DNA of 64,000 nt, taken from positions 310,001 through 374,000 of the forward strand of contig SCRM01000016.1 in NCBI GenBank assembly GCA_004298045.1, given 5' to 3'. Under the pieces are notes generated by a model. That model did not search any database, had not been told where the DNA came from, and was given only the letters and a program-made list of their open reading frames with translations. This DNA comes from Rhodanobacter sp. GTDB taxonomy: Bacteria > Pseudomonadota > Gammaproteobacteria > Xanthomonadales > Rhodanobacteraceae. This document shows positions 27,286 to 35,919 of the stretch, piece after piece; position 1 is the first letter of the stretch, and each line of letters opens with the position of its first letter. Made by a program: the position numbers and the translations under genes.

Positions 27286-28449
27286 CTACCCCATCCCGAA
27301 TCCCGCATCGCCAATCCCGGCTGCCAAGCTGTCGCGGCTGATGTCGGCGATCCGCCGGGCGCCGGTCAACGTCATCGCCACCCGCATTTCGCCGGCAATG
27401 AGGTCGAGCAGATGCGCCACGCCGCGCTCGCCGGCAGCCGCCAGGGCGTAGACAAACGGCCGACCGAGCAGCACGCCACGCGCGCCTTCAGCAATGAGCC
27501 GCACCACGTCGAGACCGCTGCGCACGCCGGAATCGGCCAGGACAGTCAGGTCGCCCTGCACCGCGTCGGCCACCGCGGGCAAGGCGCGCGCCGACGACAG
27601 CACCCCATCCAGCTGGCGCCCGCCATGGTTGGAAACCACGATGCCGTCGGCGCCAAAGCGCACGGCTTCGCGCGCGTCCGCGGGGTCGAGTATCCCCTTG
27701 AGGATCATCGTGCCCTTCCACGCCTCGCGGATCCAGTCTAGATCTGCCCAGCCAATGGCCGGATCGAAGTTGTTCCCCAGCCAACCGATGTAGTCCGCGA
27801 GCTGGATGCGGTGGCCCAGATAGGTGGAGATGTTGCCCAGGTCGTGCGGCCTGCCCCACAGGCCGACTTCCCACGCCCAGCGCGGATGACAAACGGCTTG
27901 CAGCATGCGCCGCGATGCCGCGAACGGCCCGGACATGCCCGAGTGCGCATCGCGGTAGCGCGCGCCCGGCACCGGCATGTCCACGGTAAACACCAACCGC
28001 CGCACGCCGGCCGCCCATGCGCGTTCCAGCACGTTTCGCATGAACCCGCGATCTTTCAGCACGTACAGCTGGAACCAAATCGGCCGCGCCACCTGCGACT
28101 GCACCTCTTCGATCGGACACACCGACACCGAGGACAAGGTGAACGGCACGCCCTTGCCGGCCGCCGCGCGCGCCGCCTGCACCTCGCCACGCCGCGCGTA
28201 CATGCCGGTCAGCCCGACCGGCGCCAGCACCACCGGCAGCTTCAGGTCTTCGTCGAACAGTTTGGTCGCAAGGTCGACCTCGCCCACGCCACCCAACACG
28301 CGCTGGCGCAACGCCAGCGCCTGCAGGTCGCGGACGTTGCGGCGCATCGTCACCTCTTCATACGCGCCACCATCGATGTAATGGAACAGGAATGGCGGCA
28401 GGCGTCGCTTCGCCGCCGCGCGGTAATCACCTGCGGAGGAAATGATCAT
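27286..28449 (-). CDS. lldD: FMN-dependent L-lactate dehydrogenase
   Basis: A 387-residue flavoprotein of the alpha-hydroxy-acid oxidase family. Visible family marks are the N-terminal [41 protein letters not shown], the catalytic His in [12 protein letters not shown] and [14 protein letters not shown]. It oxidises L-lactate to pyruvate and feeds electrons to the quinone pool from the inner face of the membrane. The start [18 protein letters not shown] matches the family; an ATG 18 bases upstream is also in frame. There is no lactate permease or regulator next to it. Confidence 0.93.
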   Translation of the reverse strand: MIISSAGDYRAAAKRRLPPFLFHYIDGGAYEEVTMRRNVRDLQALALRQRVLGGVGEVDLATKLFDEDLKLPVVLAPVGLTGMYARRGEVQAARAAAGKGVPFTLSSVSVCPIEEVQSQVARPIWFQLYVLKDRGFMRNVLERAWAAGVRRLVFTVDMPVPGARYRDAHSGMSGPFAASRRMLQAVCHPRWAWEVGLWGRPHDLGNISTYLGHRIQLADYIGWLGNNFDPAIGWADLDWIREAWKGTMILKGILDPADAREAVRFGADGIVVSNHGGRQLDGVLSSARALPAVADAVQGDLTVLADSGVRSGLDVVRLIAEGARGVLLGRPFVYALAAAGERGVAHLLDLIAGEMRVAMTLTGARRIADISRDSLAAGIGDAGFGMG

Positions 28450-28726
28450 GATGGCGGCACTCTGCACCGCGCGATGCGACGCCGCAACCGCGACCCCGCG
28501 CGAGTGCTGCCGGTGCGCCGACGACGCGGCCTATACTCGCCGCCTGCCACCATGTGCCAAGTGCGGAAGCCTGGGAGCGTGGGCGATCACCGGCATGGGA
28601 GACGCACCAGACGGTGCCACCCCGCCACGATCCCGAACAACTTCCAGCATCACCGCAGCCGGCAACGCATCGCCGTGGCGCGCATGGAAATCCGCAGTTT
28701 TCGTTTGCCAATGCATGAGGAGAGTC
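28450..28726. other. Divergent gap between lldD and the FNR-like gene
   Basis: No gene is supported here. A TATACT hexamer near 28531 could be a -10 box for the rightward gene, without a convincing -35. The stretch has no GGGATTCGG repeat. Confidence 0.5.
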
Positions 28727-29434
28727 ATGGCCATTTACGACACCAAGATCGTCGGCAAGAACCCAGTTGCCGACGGCACGATGGAACTCCTGCTGGAGAA
28801 ACCTGCCGCGCTCAAGTACCGAGCAGGGCAGTTCTTCGACATCATCCTCACGGCGAAGCCGGGCGCCGAGAAGAGCAGCTACGTGCACGGTTTCTCGTTC
28901 GCCAGCGCGCCGTGCGAGCCCAACCTGGTCGCCGCCACACGCATGCGCGGCACGCCGTTCAAGAACACCATCCGCGACCTGCCGATCGGTACCCCGGTGA
29001 AGATCGACGCGGTGTTCGGCAGCTTCACGCTGCACAAGGACACGAAAGTACCGGCGGTGTTCATCATCGGCGGCGTCGGCATCACGCCGGTGCGCAGCAT
29101 CATTGCGCAGTCCACCCACGACCAGAGCGGCCACCAGCTCGCGCTGATCTACGCCAACGACACACCGGCACGCGCGCCCTACGTCAACGACCTCAAGGGC
29201 TTCGCCAAGGCCAATCCGAACTTCCATTTCGTGCAGACCTTCACCCAGGCTCCTGGCGGCGACGAACACGGTCGCGTCGATGCGGCGATGATCAAGCGCC
29301 ACGTGCAGGACATCATGGCGCCGATCTACTACCTCTCCGGCCCGGCCGGCATGGTGCGCGCCACGCGCGAAACGCTGATGGGCATGGGCGTGGACGAGGA
29401 CAACATCCGCACCGAGGAGTTCGAGGGGTATTGA
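28727..29434 (+). CDS. Ferredoxin-NADP reductase-like oxidoreductase
   Basis: A 235-residue FAD/NAD(P)-binding protein of the ferredoxin reductase fold. FAD domain: LKYRAGQFFDI and HGFSFAS (the variant of RxYS). Nucleotide domain: IGGVGITPVRSII, then YYLSGPAGMVRATRETLMGMG and the C-terminal EEFEGY. GAGGAG lies 5 bases before the start; longer in-frame starts run into the divergent promoter region and are rejected. No [2Fe-2S] domain is attached, so it needs a separate partner. The electron acceptor is unknown. Confidence 0.88.
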   Translation: MAIYDTKIVGKNPVADGTMELLLEKPAALKYRAGQFFDIILTAKPGAEKSSYVHGFSFASAPCEPNLVAATRMRGTPFKNTIRDLPIGTPVKIDAVFGSFTLHKDTKVPAVFIIGGVGITPVRSIIAQSTHDQSGHQLALIYANDTPARAPYVNDLKGFAKANPNFHFVQTFTQAPGGDEHGRVDAAMIKRHVQDIMAPIYYLSGPAGMVRATRETLMGMGVDEDNIRTEEFEGY

Positions 29435-29460
29435 GCGCGCTTTTCCTCGCATGAAAGTGA

Positions 29461-29492
29461 ACGGCACCCGGTATCCACCGAGTGCCGTTTTC
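29461..29492 (+). terminator. Rho-independent terminator after the FNR-like gene
   Basis: ACGGCACCCGGT and ACCGAGTGCCGT form a 12-bp stem with one mismatch, followed by TTTTC. It lies between convergent genes and could serve both. Confidence 0.8.
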
Positions 29493-29588
29493 ACGGGTTC
29501 GTCCCGAATGAGACCCCATGGGTCGAGCTTCAGCCCGAAATCCTGCGGCTCGTCCGGTCGGGATGAATCCCGGCCCACGGGCCGCCCG

Positions 29589-30350
29589 TCACGTCGCTGC
29601 CAGTGCCACGCGCAATTGCCGATAGCCCTCGACCAGGCGCGGGCCGGGGCGACCGAGAAACGCCTCGCTGATCGGCACGACGCGGTGATGCACCACGGCC
29701 GGCACCGCCATCCAACCCTCGCGTCGCTCGACCACGTCGGCGCGGTAGTGCGCCACCTTCACCCCGCACCAGCTCATCACCACAATATCCGGCGCCAGTG
29801 CCGCGGCGTCGGCGTTCTGCTGCGGCACGCTCTTCGCATCGAAGACTTCCCACGGATTCATGCCACCGGCGCGACGGATCAGCTCGTTCACCCACGAGTA
29901 CTTCGCCGCCGCGATCACCGGCTTGGGCCACCACTCCACCAGCACGCGTGGGCGCGCACCGCGCGGCGCAACCTCCGGCATGGCCGCTTCCATCTCCGCC
30001 ACCAGTTGCTCCCCACGCGCCGGCACGCCCAGCGCGGCGGCGATGCGGCCGATGTCGGCGTAGACGTCGTCCAGCGATTGCGGATCACATACCAGCACCG
30101 CCATGCCGGCTGCTTCGAGCGCGGCCACCACCTTTTCGTGGCCCGGCACGGTCAGCGAGGTCAGCACCAGGTCGGGCGCCAACGCGCGCACCGCGTCGAT
30201 GTCGAGATTCAGGTCGCGGCCGGTCTTCGGCAAGCTGGCCACCACCTCGGGCGGGTAATCCGAGTCGGCATCCACGCCGACCAGCTGAGCAGCGCAGCCC
30301 AGCGCGCAGACGATCTCGGTGTTGGAACAGGTATGCGAAAACACGCGCAC
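29589..30350 (-). CDS. BtuF-like cobalamin-binding protein, no signal peptide
   Basis: A 253-residue periplasmic-binding-protein fold of the BtuF/FhuD class: SNTEIVCALG at the N-terminus, then PDLVLTSLTVPG, WWPKPVIAAAKYSWVNELI, APDIVVMSWCGVK and the closing SEAFLGRPGPRLVEGYRQL. A GTG start at 30350 has GGAGA at the right distance; the in-frame frame upstream runs through the divergent yyaL-like gene and is rejected. The visible N-terminus has no signal peptide, so export is doubtful. No btuC or btuD genes are adjacent. Confidence 0.85.
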   Translation of the reverse strand: MRVFSHTCSNTEIVCALGCAAQLVGVDADSDYPPEVVASLPKTGRDLNLDIDAVRALAPDLVLTSLTVPGHEKVVAALEAAGMAVLVCDPQSLDDVYADIGRIAAALGVPARGEQLVAEMEAAMPEVAPRGARPRVLVEWWPKPVIAAAKYSWVNELIRRAGGMNPWEVFDAKSVPQQNADAAALAPDIVVMSWCGVKVAHYRADVVERREGWMAVPAVVHHRVVPISEAFLGRPGPRLVEGYRQLRVALAAT

Positions 30351-30401
30351 GGCTTTTCTCCGGACAGGGCCCGCAGTGTGCCGCAGCGTTAGCATCGCTG
30401 C

Positions 30402-32489
30402 ATGAGCGACTTCCATCGCAACATGCTGGCTGACGCCGCCAGCCCCTATCTGCGCCAGCACGCCGGCAACCCGGTGCACTGGCAAACGTGGAACGCGGCC
30501 ACGCTGGCGCATGCGCGCGAAACGGATACGCCGATCCTGCTTTCCGCCGGCTACAGCGCCTGTCACTGGTGCCACGTGATGGCACACGAAAGCTTCGAGA
30601 ATCCCGCCATCGCGCGGGTGATGAACGCGCATTTCGTCTGCATCAAGCTCGACCGCGAGGAGCGGCCCGACATCGACCGCGTCTACCAGCTTGCGCACCA
30701 GGCGCTGCACGGCCGCGGCGGCGGCTGGCCGCTCACCGCCTTCATCGACCCGCAGGATCTGGTGCCGTTTTTCACCGGCACCTACTTTCCGCCCGCGCCG
30801 CGCCACGGCTTGCCGGCGTTTGGTGATCTGCTGGTGCATGTACGTGATTACTTCGACGCCCATCGCGATGCCTTGCGCGAACAGGCCACCGCCTTGCGCG
30901 AGTGGCTGGCGCAGGTGGAATCCAATCCGGCACCGGCCAGCGCGCTGCCCGATGTCGCCACCACGCAAGCGCTGGCCTTGGAACAGTTCACTGCCAACTT
31001 TGACCCGCAGCACGGCGGCAGCGCCGGGGCGCCCAAGTTTCCGCGTGCGGCGGAACTCGAATGGCTGCTCGGCCTGCCCGACGCCGGCACCCGCAACATG
31101 GCGCACCTCACGCTGCGGCAGATGGCGCAACGCGGCCTGCAGGACCATCTCGGCGGCGGCTTTTTCCGCTACTGCGTGGATGCCGATTGGACGATCCCGC
31201 ACTTCGAAAAAATGCTGTACGACAACGCACAACTGTTGCCGGCCTACGCACGTGCCGCCGCCGATGCCGCGCTCGATGCCGGCACGCGCACGCTTGCGCA
31301 CCGGGCCGCAAGCGGCATCGTCGACTGGATCGAACGCGAGATGACGCTCGCCGACGGCACCTTCGCCAGCTCCCTGGATGCCGACAGCGAGCACGAGGAA
31401 GGCAAGTTCTACCTGTGGACGCGCGGGGCCATGGCGGGTGCACTTGATGCGCCACATGCCGCGCTGGCGCTGGCGGCCTATGGCCTCGACCGCGCACCGA
31501 ACTTTGAAGCCCGTGCGTGGCACCTGGTGCGCGACGAATCGCTGGACACGTTGGCGACAAGTACCCGGCGCTCGCCGGAAGACACCGCGCGGGCATTGGA
31601 GGAAGCGCGCCAAAGCCTGCTTGCCGTGCGCATGCGTCGCACTCCGCCAAACCGCGACGACAAGACACTCACCGCGTGGAACGCGCTCGCCATCACCGGT
31701 CTCGCACGCAGCGCACTCATGCTGGACGACGCCCGCCGCGCGGCGCTCGCGCAACGCGCGCTGGAGGGCTTGCGCCACGACGCGTGGCTGGATGGCACGC
31801 TGTACGCCAACATCGCGCCGCCGGCTGCGCGCATCCCCGGCTTCCTCGACGATCACGCGTTTCTGCTCGACGCCCTGCTGGAAACCCTGCAGTGGCGCTT
31901 CGATCCGCAACACCTCGCCTGGGCCACGGCGCTCGCGGATGCCTTGCTTGAACGCTTCGTCGACCCGGCCAGCGGCGCATTCTGGTTCGCCGCCGCGGAA
32001 CACGCCACGCCGCTCGCACGCGGCCGCCAGTACACCGACGATGCCCTGCCCAACGGCAACGCCGTCGCCATCCGTGCCCTGCTGCGCCTGGGTCACCTCA
32101 TCGGCGAAACGCGTTACCTCGACGCCGCCGAGCGCGCATTGCAGGCCGGCGCGGCCGCACTGACGCAACTGCCCGCCGCCTGCCCCACCCTGCTGCGCGC
32201 GCAAGCCGAAGCCGCGCACCCGCGCCGGCAACTGGTGGTGCGCTGCGCGCCGGAACAAGCAGCCGCCTGGCGCGCCACGGTGCGCACTGCACTGGCCGAA
32301 AACAACTTGTCGCCCGCCACCGACGCCATCGACGTCTTCGTGATCGACGCCCCCGCAGGCGCCCTGCCCGGCGTACTTGGCGCGCGCGCCGTGGCAAGCG
32401 CCAGCGGCAGCGCGCAGCTTTGCACCGGGCTCACCTGCCAGCTCTCCGTCACCGATCCGGCGAAACTGTCGGATGCGTTGCGCGCGTGA
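30402..32489 (+). CDS. YyaL-type thioredoxin-domain protein (DUF255)
   Basis: A 695-residue protein with an N-terminal thioredoxin-like DUF255 domain (about 1-165; NPVHWQTW, SACHWCHVMAHESFENPAIA with its CHWC pair, DREERPDIDRVY, GGWPLTAFIDP) followed by a six-hairpin glycosidase-like region (DHLGGGFFRYCVD, HFEKMLYDNAQLL, DADSEHEEGKFYLW, RDDKTLTAWNALAITGLA). It matches the size and order of the family (YyaL, spermatogenesis-associated protein 20). The reaction is unknown. It is divergent from the cobalamin-binding gene, 51 bases apart. Confidence 0.92.
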   Translation: MSDFHRNMLADAASPYLRQHAGNPVHWQTWNAATLAHARETDTPILLSAGYSACHWCHVMAHESFENPAIARVMNAHFVCIKLDREERPDIDRVYQLAHQALHGRGGGWPLTAFIDPQDLVPFFTGTYFPPAPRHGLPAFGDLLVHVRDYFDAHRDALREQATALREWLAQVESNPAPASALPDVATTQALALEQFTANFDPQHGGSAGAPKFPRAAELEWLLGLPDAGTRNMAHLTLRQMAQRGLQDHLGGGFFRYCVDADWTIPHFEKMLYDNAQLLPAYARAAADAALDAGTRTLAHRAASGIVDWIEREMTLADGTFASSLDADSEHEEGKFYLWTRGAMAGALDAPHAALALAAYGLDRAPNFEARAWHLVRDESLDTLATSTRRSPEDTARALEEARQSLLAVRMRRTPPNRDDKTLTAWNALAITGLARSALMLDDARRAALAQRALEGLRHDAWLDGTLYANIAPPAARIPGFLDDHAFLLDALLETLQWRFDPQHLAWATALADALLERFVDPASGAFWFAAAEHATPLARGRQYTDDALPNGNAVAIRALLRLGHLIGETRYLDAAERALQAGAAALTQLPAACPTLLRAQAEAAHPRRQLVVRCAPEQAAAWRATVRTALAENNLSPATDAIDVFVIDAPAGALPGVLGARAVASASGSAQLCTGLTCQLSVTDPAKLSDALRA

Positions 32490-32733
32490 GTCGAGCGAAC
32501 TCGGGGCCACGAATCAACCTGTTCCGAGCGGTACGCTTGGTGCCAAACGGCCTTCGACCCAGCGTTCTCACGGCACGGCGGTTCCGGGCTCGCGCTTGGT
32601 TTCTTCGGTTGGCGCGGCATCAGGGTGGTTTTGCGTGGCACCGGCGCGACACGCGGCATCAGAGTCGGTTTCGTGTGGGGGCAGTACGGGGGCGTGGCAT
32701 CCGAGCGGTTTCGTGCGCCCTGCGGGCGCGCGA

Positions 32734-32769
32734 GCTACTTTCTCTTTGCTTGCCCAAAGAGAAAGTAGC
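32734..32769. repeat. Left perfect hairpin of the palindromic element
   Basis: GCTACTTTCTCTTTG and CAAAGAGAAAGTAGC are perfect complements of 15 bases with a 6-base loop. Confidence 0.9.
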
Positions 32770-33213
32770 CAAAGAGAAACGGCACCCCGCGGCAGCGCTT
32801 TCCGTCCTTCCATGGACGGAAAGTCCGTGAGGCGGGGCCGGGCCTTTCGAGCGGGCATCGTGCCCGCGCGAAAAGGCGAGGCCATCCCTGGCCTCGCCCG
32901 CTGCGCGGCTTTTCGAACCCCGCCTCACCGCCGCCGAGGGGCCCCCAGAAGAGCGGCGCGCATCGTGCGCGCCAGAAGCCAAAGCATCACCCGTCCCGCA
33001 GCTGGTGGTGCGCGGACGCTCTGCTTCGGGCGCGCGGACGCGCGCCTGCCGTTGTGGGGCTCCTATGGCGCGGCGGGTGGGCTGCGGATAGTCCGTCAGG
33101 ATGGCCCGCAGGGAGGCGGGCCAGTTTTCCGCCGGCACACGGAGGTGCCGTCGGAAAACCCCGCAGCCCACCCGCGCACCCGGAGGGCGCGCCATCGGGG
33201 TGGCCTCTCTTTT

Positions 33214-33249
33214 GGCTACTTTTCTCTGGCCATTCAGAGAAAAGTAGCC
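33214..33249. repeat. Right perfect hairpin of the palindromic element
   Basis: GGCTACTTTTCTCTG and CAGAGAAAAGTAGCC are perfect complements of 15 bases with a 6-base loop; the stem is a variant of the left hairpin. Confidence 0.9.
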
Positions 33250-33396
33250 CGGACGCCCAAAGGGCGTTCGAAACCGCTCCAGTGCCGCGCGTCGCGCCGG
33301 TGCCGCACGAAACCGCCCTGATGCCGCACCTCCCGCGAAACCCGCGGCAGCACGAAACAGCTTCGATCCCACGCCTGCCACAGACCGGATCCCGAC

Positions 33397-35325
33397 CTAG
33401 GCAAAAAACGCCTGTACATCCCTCAGATCCCGCGTACGCGGCATCGGCGGCAGGCTGGCGAGGAAGAGCTTGCCGTAGCCTTTGCTGGTGAGGCGTGGGT
33501 CGCCGAGCACCAGCACGCCGCGGTCGGTCACGCTGCGGATCAGGCGTCCGGCGCCCTGCTTGAGCGCGATCGCGGCGGCGGGCACCTGCCAGCCCATGAA
33601 CGGGTTGATGCCCTGCTCTTCCAGTGCTTCGAGGCGCGCGACCAGCACCGGGTCATCCGGCGCGGCGAACGGCAGTTTGTCGATCACCACCACGCTGAGC
33701 GCCTCGCCGACCACGTCCACGCCTTCCCAGAAACTCGCGGCGCCGAGCAGCACGCCGTGGCCGCTGCGGCGGAACTCCTCCAGCAGCTGATGGCGCGGCG
33801 CGGTGCCCTGCACGAACAACGGCCACGGCCATTGGCCATCCAAACGTTGCGCGGCATGGCGCAAGGCGCGGTGCGAGGTGAACAACAAAAACGCGCGGCC
33901 CTGCGAGGCTTCAAGCACCGGCTTGACCGCATCGAGCAGGCGGTCGGTGTGGTCGCGCGCCGCCGGGTCGGACAAGCCATCGGGCAGATAACACAGCGCC
34001 TGCTTCGCGTAGTCGAACGGGCTTTCCAGCAACAGCGTTTGGGGTTCGTCCAACCCGAGTTGGCGCGAGAAGTGATCGAAGCTGCCGGCGACGGAAAGCG
34101 TGGCCGAGGTGTAGATCCACGCGGCCGCGCTTTTTTCGCGCAGCGTGCGCAGCGGCGCCGCCAAATCGAGCGGCGTCGCGTGCAGCGCGAAGCCGCGCGG
34201 GAAGCGTTCGTACCAGCGCACGTCGTGCGCGCCGCCAGCGTCGAGCAGGTGGTCGAGATGCCCGCCCAGCGCCAGCGCGCGCTCGTGTGTATTGGCCAAA
34301 CCGCGCGACCGCTCGGCCTGCGAGCCAAGCAAGTCGGCGAACGTGGAGAGCAACTCGGCCAGCGCGCGCAAACCGTCACGCACCGCCGCACGCTCGTCGA
34401 GCTGACCAAAGCTGCCGCGCGGCGGCAGGCCTTCCATCGCCAGGCGCAGTTCGCGCAAGACTTGGTTCAAGGCTTCGACCGGCTCCAGCAGCAGGCTGGT
34501 CGCGCCGGTAACACCGTTGCCTTCGCGCAAGGCATCCTGGGCCAGCTCGCCGAGTTGGCGCGCGCTGACCGTTTCGCTGAAAAACTGTCCCGCCAGCTCG
34601 GGCACCTGATGGGCCTCGTCGACAATATAGGCGGCGGCGCTCGGCAGGATCTCGCCGAAACCGCCCTGCTTCAGCGCCAGATCGGCAAACAGGAGGTGAT
34701 GGTTGACCACGACGAGGTCGGCTTCCATCGCCTCGCGACGGGCCTTGAACACGTAACAGTCCTCATAGAACGGGCACTCCACGCCAAGGCAGTTCTCCGC
34801 CGTGGAAGTGACCAGCGGCCACAGCGCGGAATCTTCCGGCACCTCGGCCAGTTCCGCACGGTCTCCGCGCCGGGTACGCGCCGACCACGCGCGGATCGCC
34901 GCGAGCTGGCGCGCCTGCTCGGGAGAGAGCGACGCGCCCTCGCGCACGGTCTGGTCGAGTCGGTACAGGCACAGGTAGTTGGCGCGCCCCTTGAGCAAGG
35001 CGGTTTTGACGTGCACGCCCAGCACCGACAGCACGCGCGGCAAATCGCGGAAATAGAGCTGATCCTGCAGCGCCTTGGTACCGGTTGACACGATCACGCG
35101 CTCACCTGAAAGCAGCGCCGGCACGAGGTAGGCAAAGGTCTTGCCGGTGCCGGTGCCGGCCTCCGCCAGGAGCGTATCGCGGCCGGCAATGGCGGCGGCC
35201 ACGGCATGTGCCATCGTCCGTTGCGCGGCGCGCGGTACAAAGTCGGGCACCTCGCGGGCAAACGGGCCATCCGGGCCCAGCAGCGCGGCAACGTCGTCCG
35301 GCTGCGTGTCGTCAGAGTCGATCAT
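33397..35325 (-). CDS. yoaA: DinG/YoaA-family ATP-dependent DNA helicase
   Basis: A 642-residue superfamily 2 iron-sulfur helicase. Walker A AEAGTGTGKT (54-63), the four [4Fe-4S] cysteines Cys119, Cys179, Cys184 and Cys190, and DEAH box 236-239 (VDEAHQVPELA) are all present; later helicase motifs include SATLSV, GAASFWEGVDVVG and QGAGRLIRS. Length fits YoaA (about 640) better than E. coli DinG (about 715). It unwinds DNA with 5'-3' polarity in repair and in processing stalled forks. The start at 35325 was chosen because the upstream in-frame part is antisense to the next gene's region. Confidence 0.92.
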   Translation of the reverse strand: MIDSDDTQPDDVAALLGPDGPFAREVPDFVPRAAQRTMAHAVAAAIAGRDTLLAEAGTGTGKTFAYLVPALLSGERVIVSTGTKALQDQLYFRDLPRVLSVLGVHVKTALLKGRANYLCLYRLDQTVREGASLSPEQARQLAAIRAWSARTRRGDRAELAEVPEDSALWPLVTSTAENCLGVECPFYEDCYVFKARREAMEADLVVVNHHLLFADLALKQGGFGEILPSAAAYIVDEAHQVPELAGQFFSETVSARQLGELAQDALREGNGVTGATSLLLEPVEALNQVLRELRLAMEGLPPRGSFGQLDERAAVRDGLRALAELLSTFADLLGSQAERSRGLANTHERALALGGHLDHLLDAGGAHDVRWYERFPRGFALHATPLDLAAPLRTLREKSAAAWIYTSATLSVAGSFDHFSRQLGLDEPQTLLLESPFDYAKQALCYLPDGLSDPAARDHTDRLLDAVKPVLEASQGRAFLLFTSHRALRHAAQRLDGQWPWPLFVQGTAPRHQLLEEFRRSGHGVLLGAASFWEGVDVVGEALSVVVIDKLPFAAPDDPVLVARLEALEEQGINPFMGWQVPAAAIALKQGAGRLIRSVTDRGVLVLGDPRLTSKGYGKLFLASLPPMPRTRDLRDVQAFFA

Positions 35326-35383
35326 TGCCGCAGTATCGCCCGGCCATGCGCGCAGGCAAACCGCAAGCGTCAAACGTGAACCA

Positions 35384-35917
35384 TCAGAACCGGTTGACAC
35401 CCTGCACGTGACACTTAGCCACCCACTTCTCGGCAGTGGCGACACCGGTATCGTCGCCGGCGCTCTTGCGCAACTGCGCAATGGTTTCCCAATTGCGCGC
35501 GCACAGCGGGCCGAGCTTCGGGCCCAGTGACCACGAGCGCTGCGCAAGCTTTTCCGCCAGCGGGTAGTCATGCTGCCAGATTGCCACTTCGGCGCGGTCT
35601 TGCAGCAACTCGGGCGAATCCGGACTGCGGCCCAAGGCCTGGTCGAGCTGGACCGCGGCGGCATCGTACTTGCCGGTGTGCACATCCTTCTCAGCCGTGG
35701 CCTGCCACGCCGCAATACCGGGATCAGCCAGCGGTTTCACCGCGATCACCGATTTTTCCTGGTCACCGGCAGCGTGGACGGCGGCGACGATGGTCGCCGG
35801 GGTCAATGTTGGACGCGACACCGGCGGCGCAGTCGGCACCGTCGCGGCACAGGCCGCCAGTGCGGCCACCGCAAGCGGCAGCACACCACGAACGAGGAGA
35901 CGACGGGGAAGATTCAT
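35384..35917 (-). CDS. TPR-containing lipoprotein
   Basis: A 177-residue protein with a lipoprotein signal (MNLPRRLLVRGVLPLAVAALAAC, lipobox LAAC at about 20-23), a Pro/Thr-rich linker, and a tetratricopeptide-like region (KYDAAAVQLDQALGRSPDSPELLQDRAEV, a helical pair, then WSLGPKLGPLC). It begins 2 bases after the stop of the PBP1b gene, so the two are probably translated together. Its role in cell-wall synthesis, for example as an accessory of PBP1b, is inferred from this coupling. Confidence 0.82.
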   Translation of the reverse strand: MNLPRRLLVRGVLPLAVAALAACAATVPTAPPVSRPTLTPATIVAAVHAAGDQEKSVIAVKPLADPGIAAWQATAEKDVHTGKYDAAAVQLDQALGRSPDSPELLQDRAEVAIWQHDYPLAEKLAQRSWSLGPKLGPLCARNWETIAQLRKSAGDDTGVATAEKWVAKCHVQGVNRF

Positions 35918-35919
35918 GG

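Larger units (their letters stand above)
32600..33390. repeat. Large imperfect palindromic non-coding element
   Basis: The stretch between the yyaL-like gene and the yoaA-like gene (32490-33396) has no convincing gene. Its two ends are inverted copies of each other: near 32612-32655 and, inverted, near 33290-33335 both read GCGGCATCAGGG-GGTTT and GGCACCGGCGCGAC. Further in, both sides carry GAGCGGTTTCG and then a perfect hairpin. The interior is GC-rich with several smaller palindromes. Confidence 0.75.

Noticed and set aside
28560-28680. Short resemblance to a 5S rRNA segment (CCACCCC...ATCCCGAACA) in the gap between lldD and the FNR-like gene
   Set aside because: Only about 20 scattered bases agree; the 5S stems and the rest of the molecule are absent, so chance is the better explanation.
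29589-32510. 973-codon frame on the minus strand across the yyaL-like gene
   Set aside because: Only its last 253 codons are a recognisable protein (BtuF-like); the rest is antisense to a well-supported gene.
32510-33321. Several open frames of 100-300 codons in the palindromic element
   Set aside because: They are Arg/Ala/Pro-rich, lack ribosome sites and overlap inverted repeats on both strands; none has a recognisable domain.
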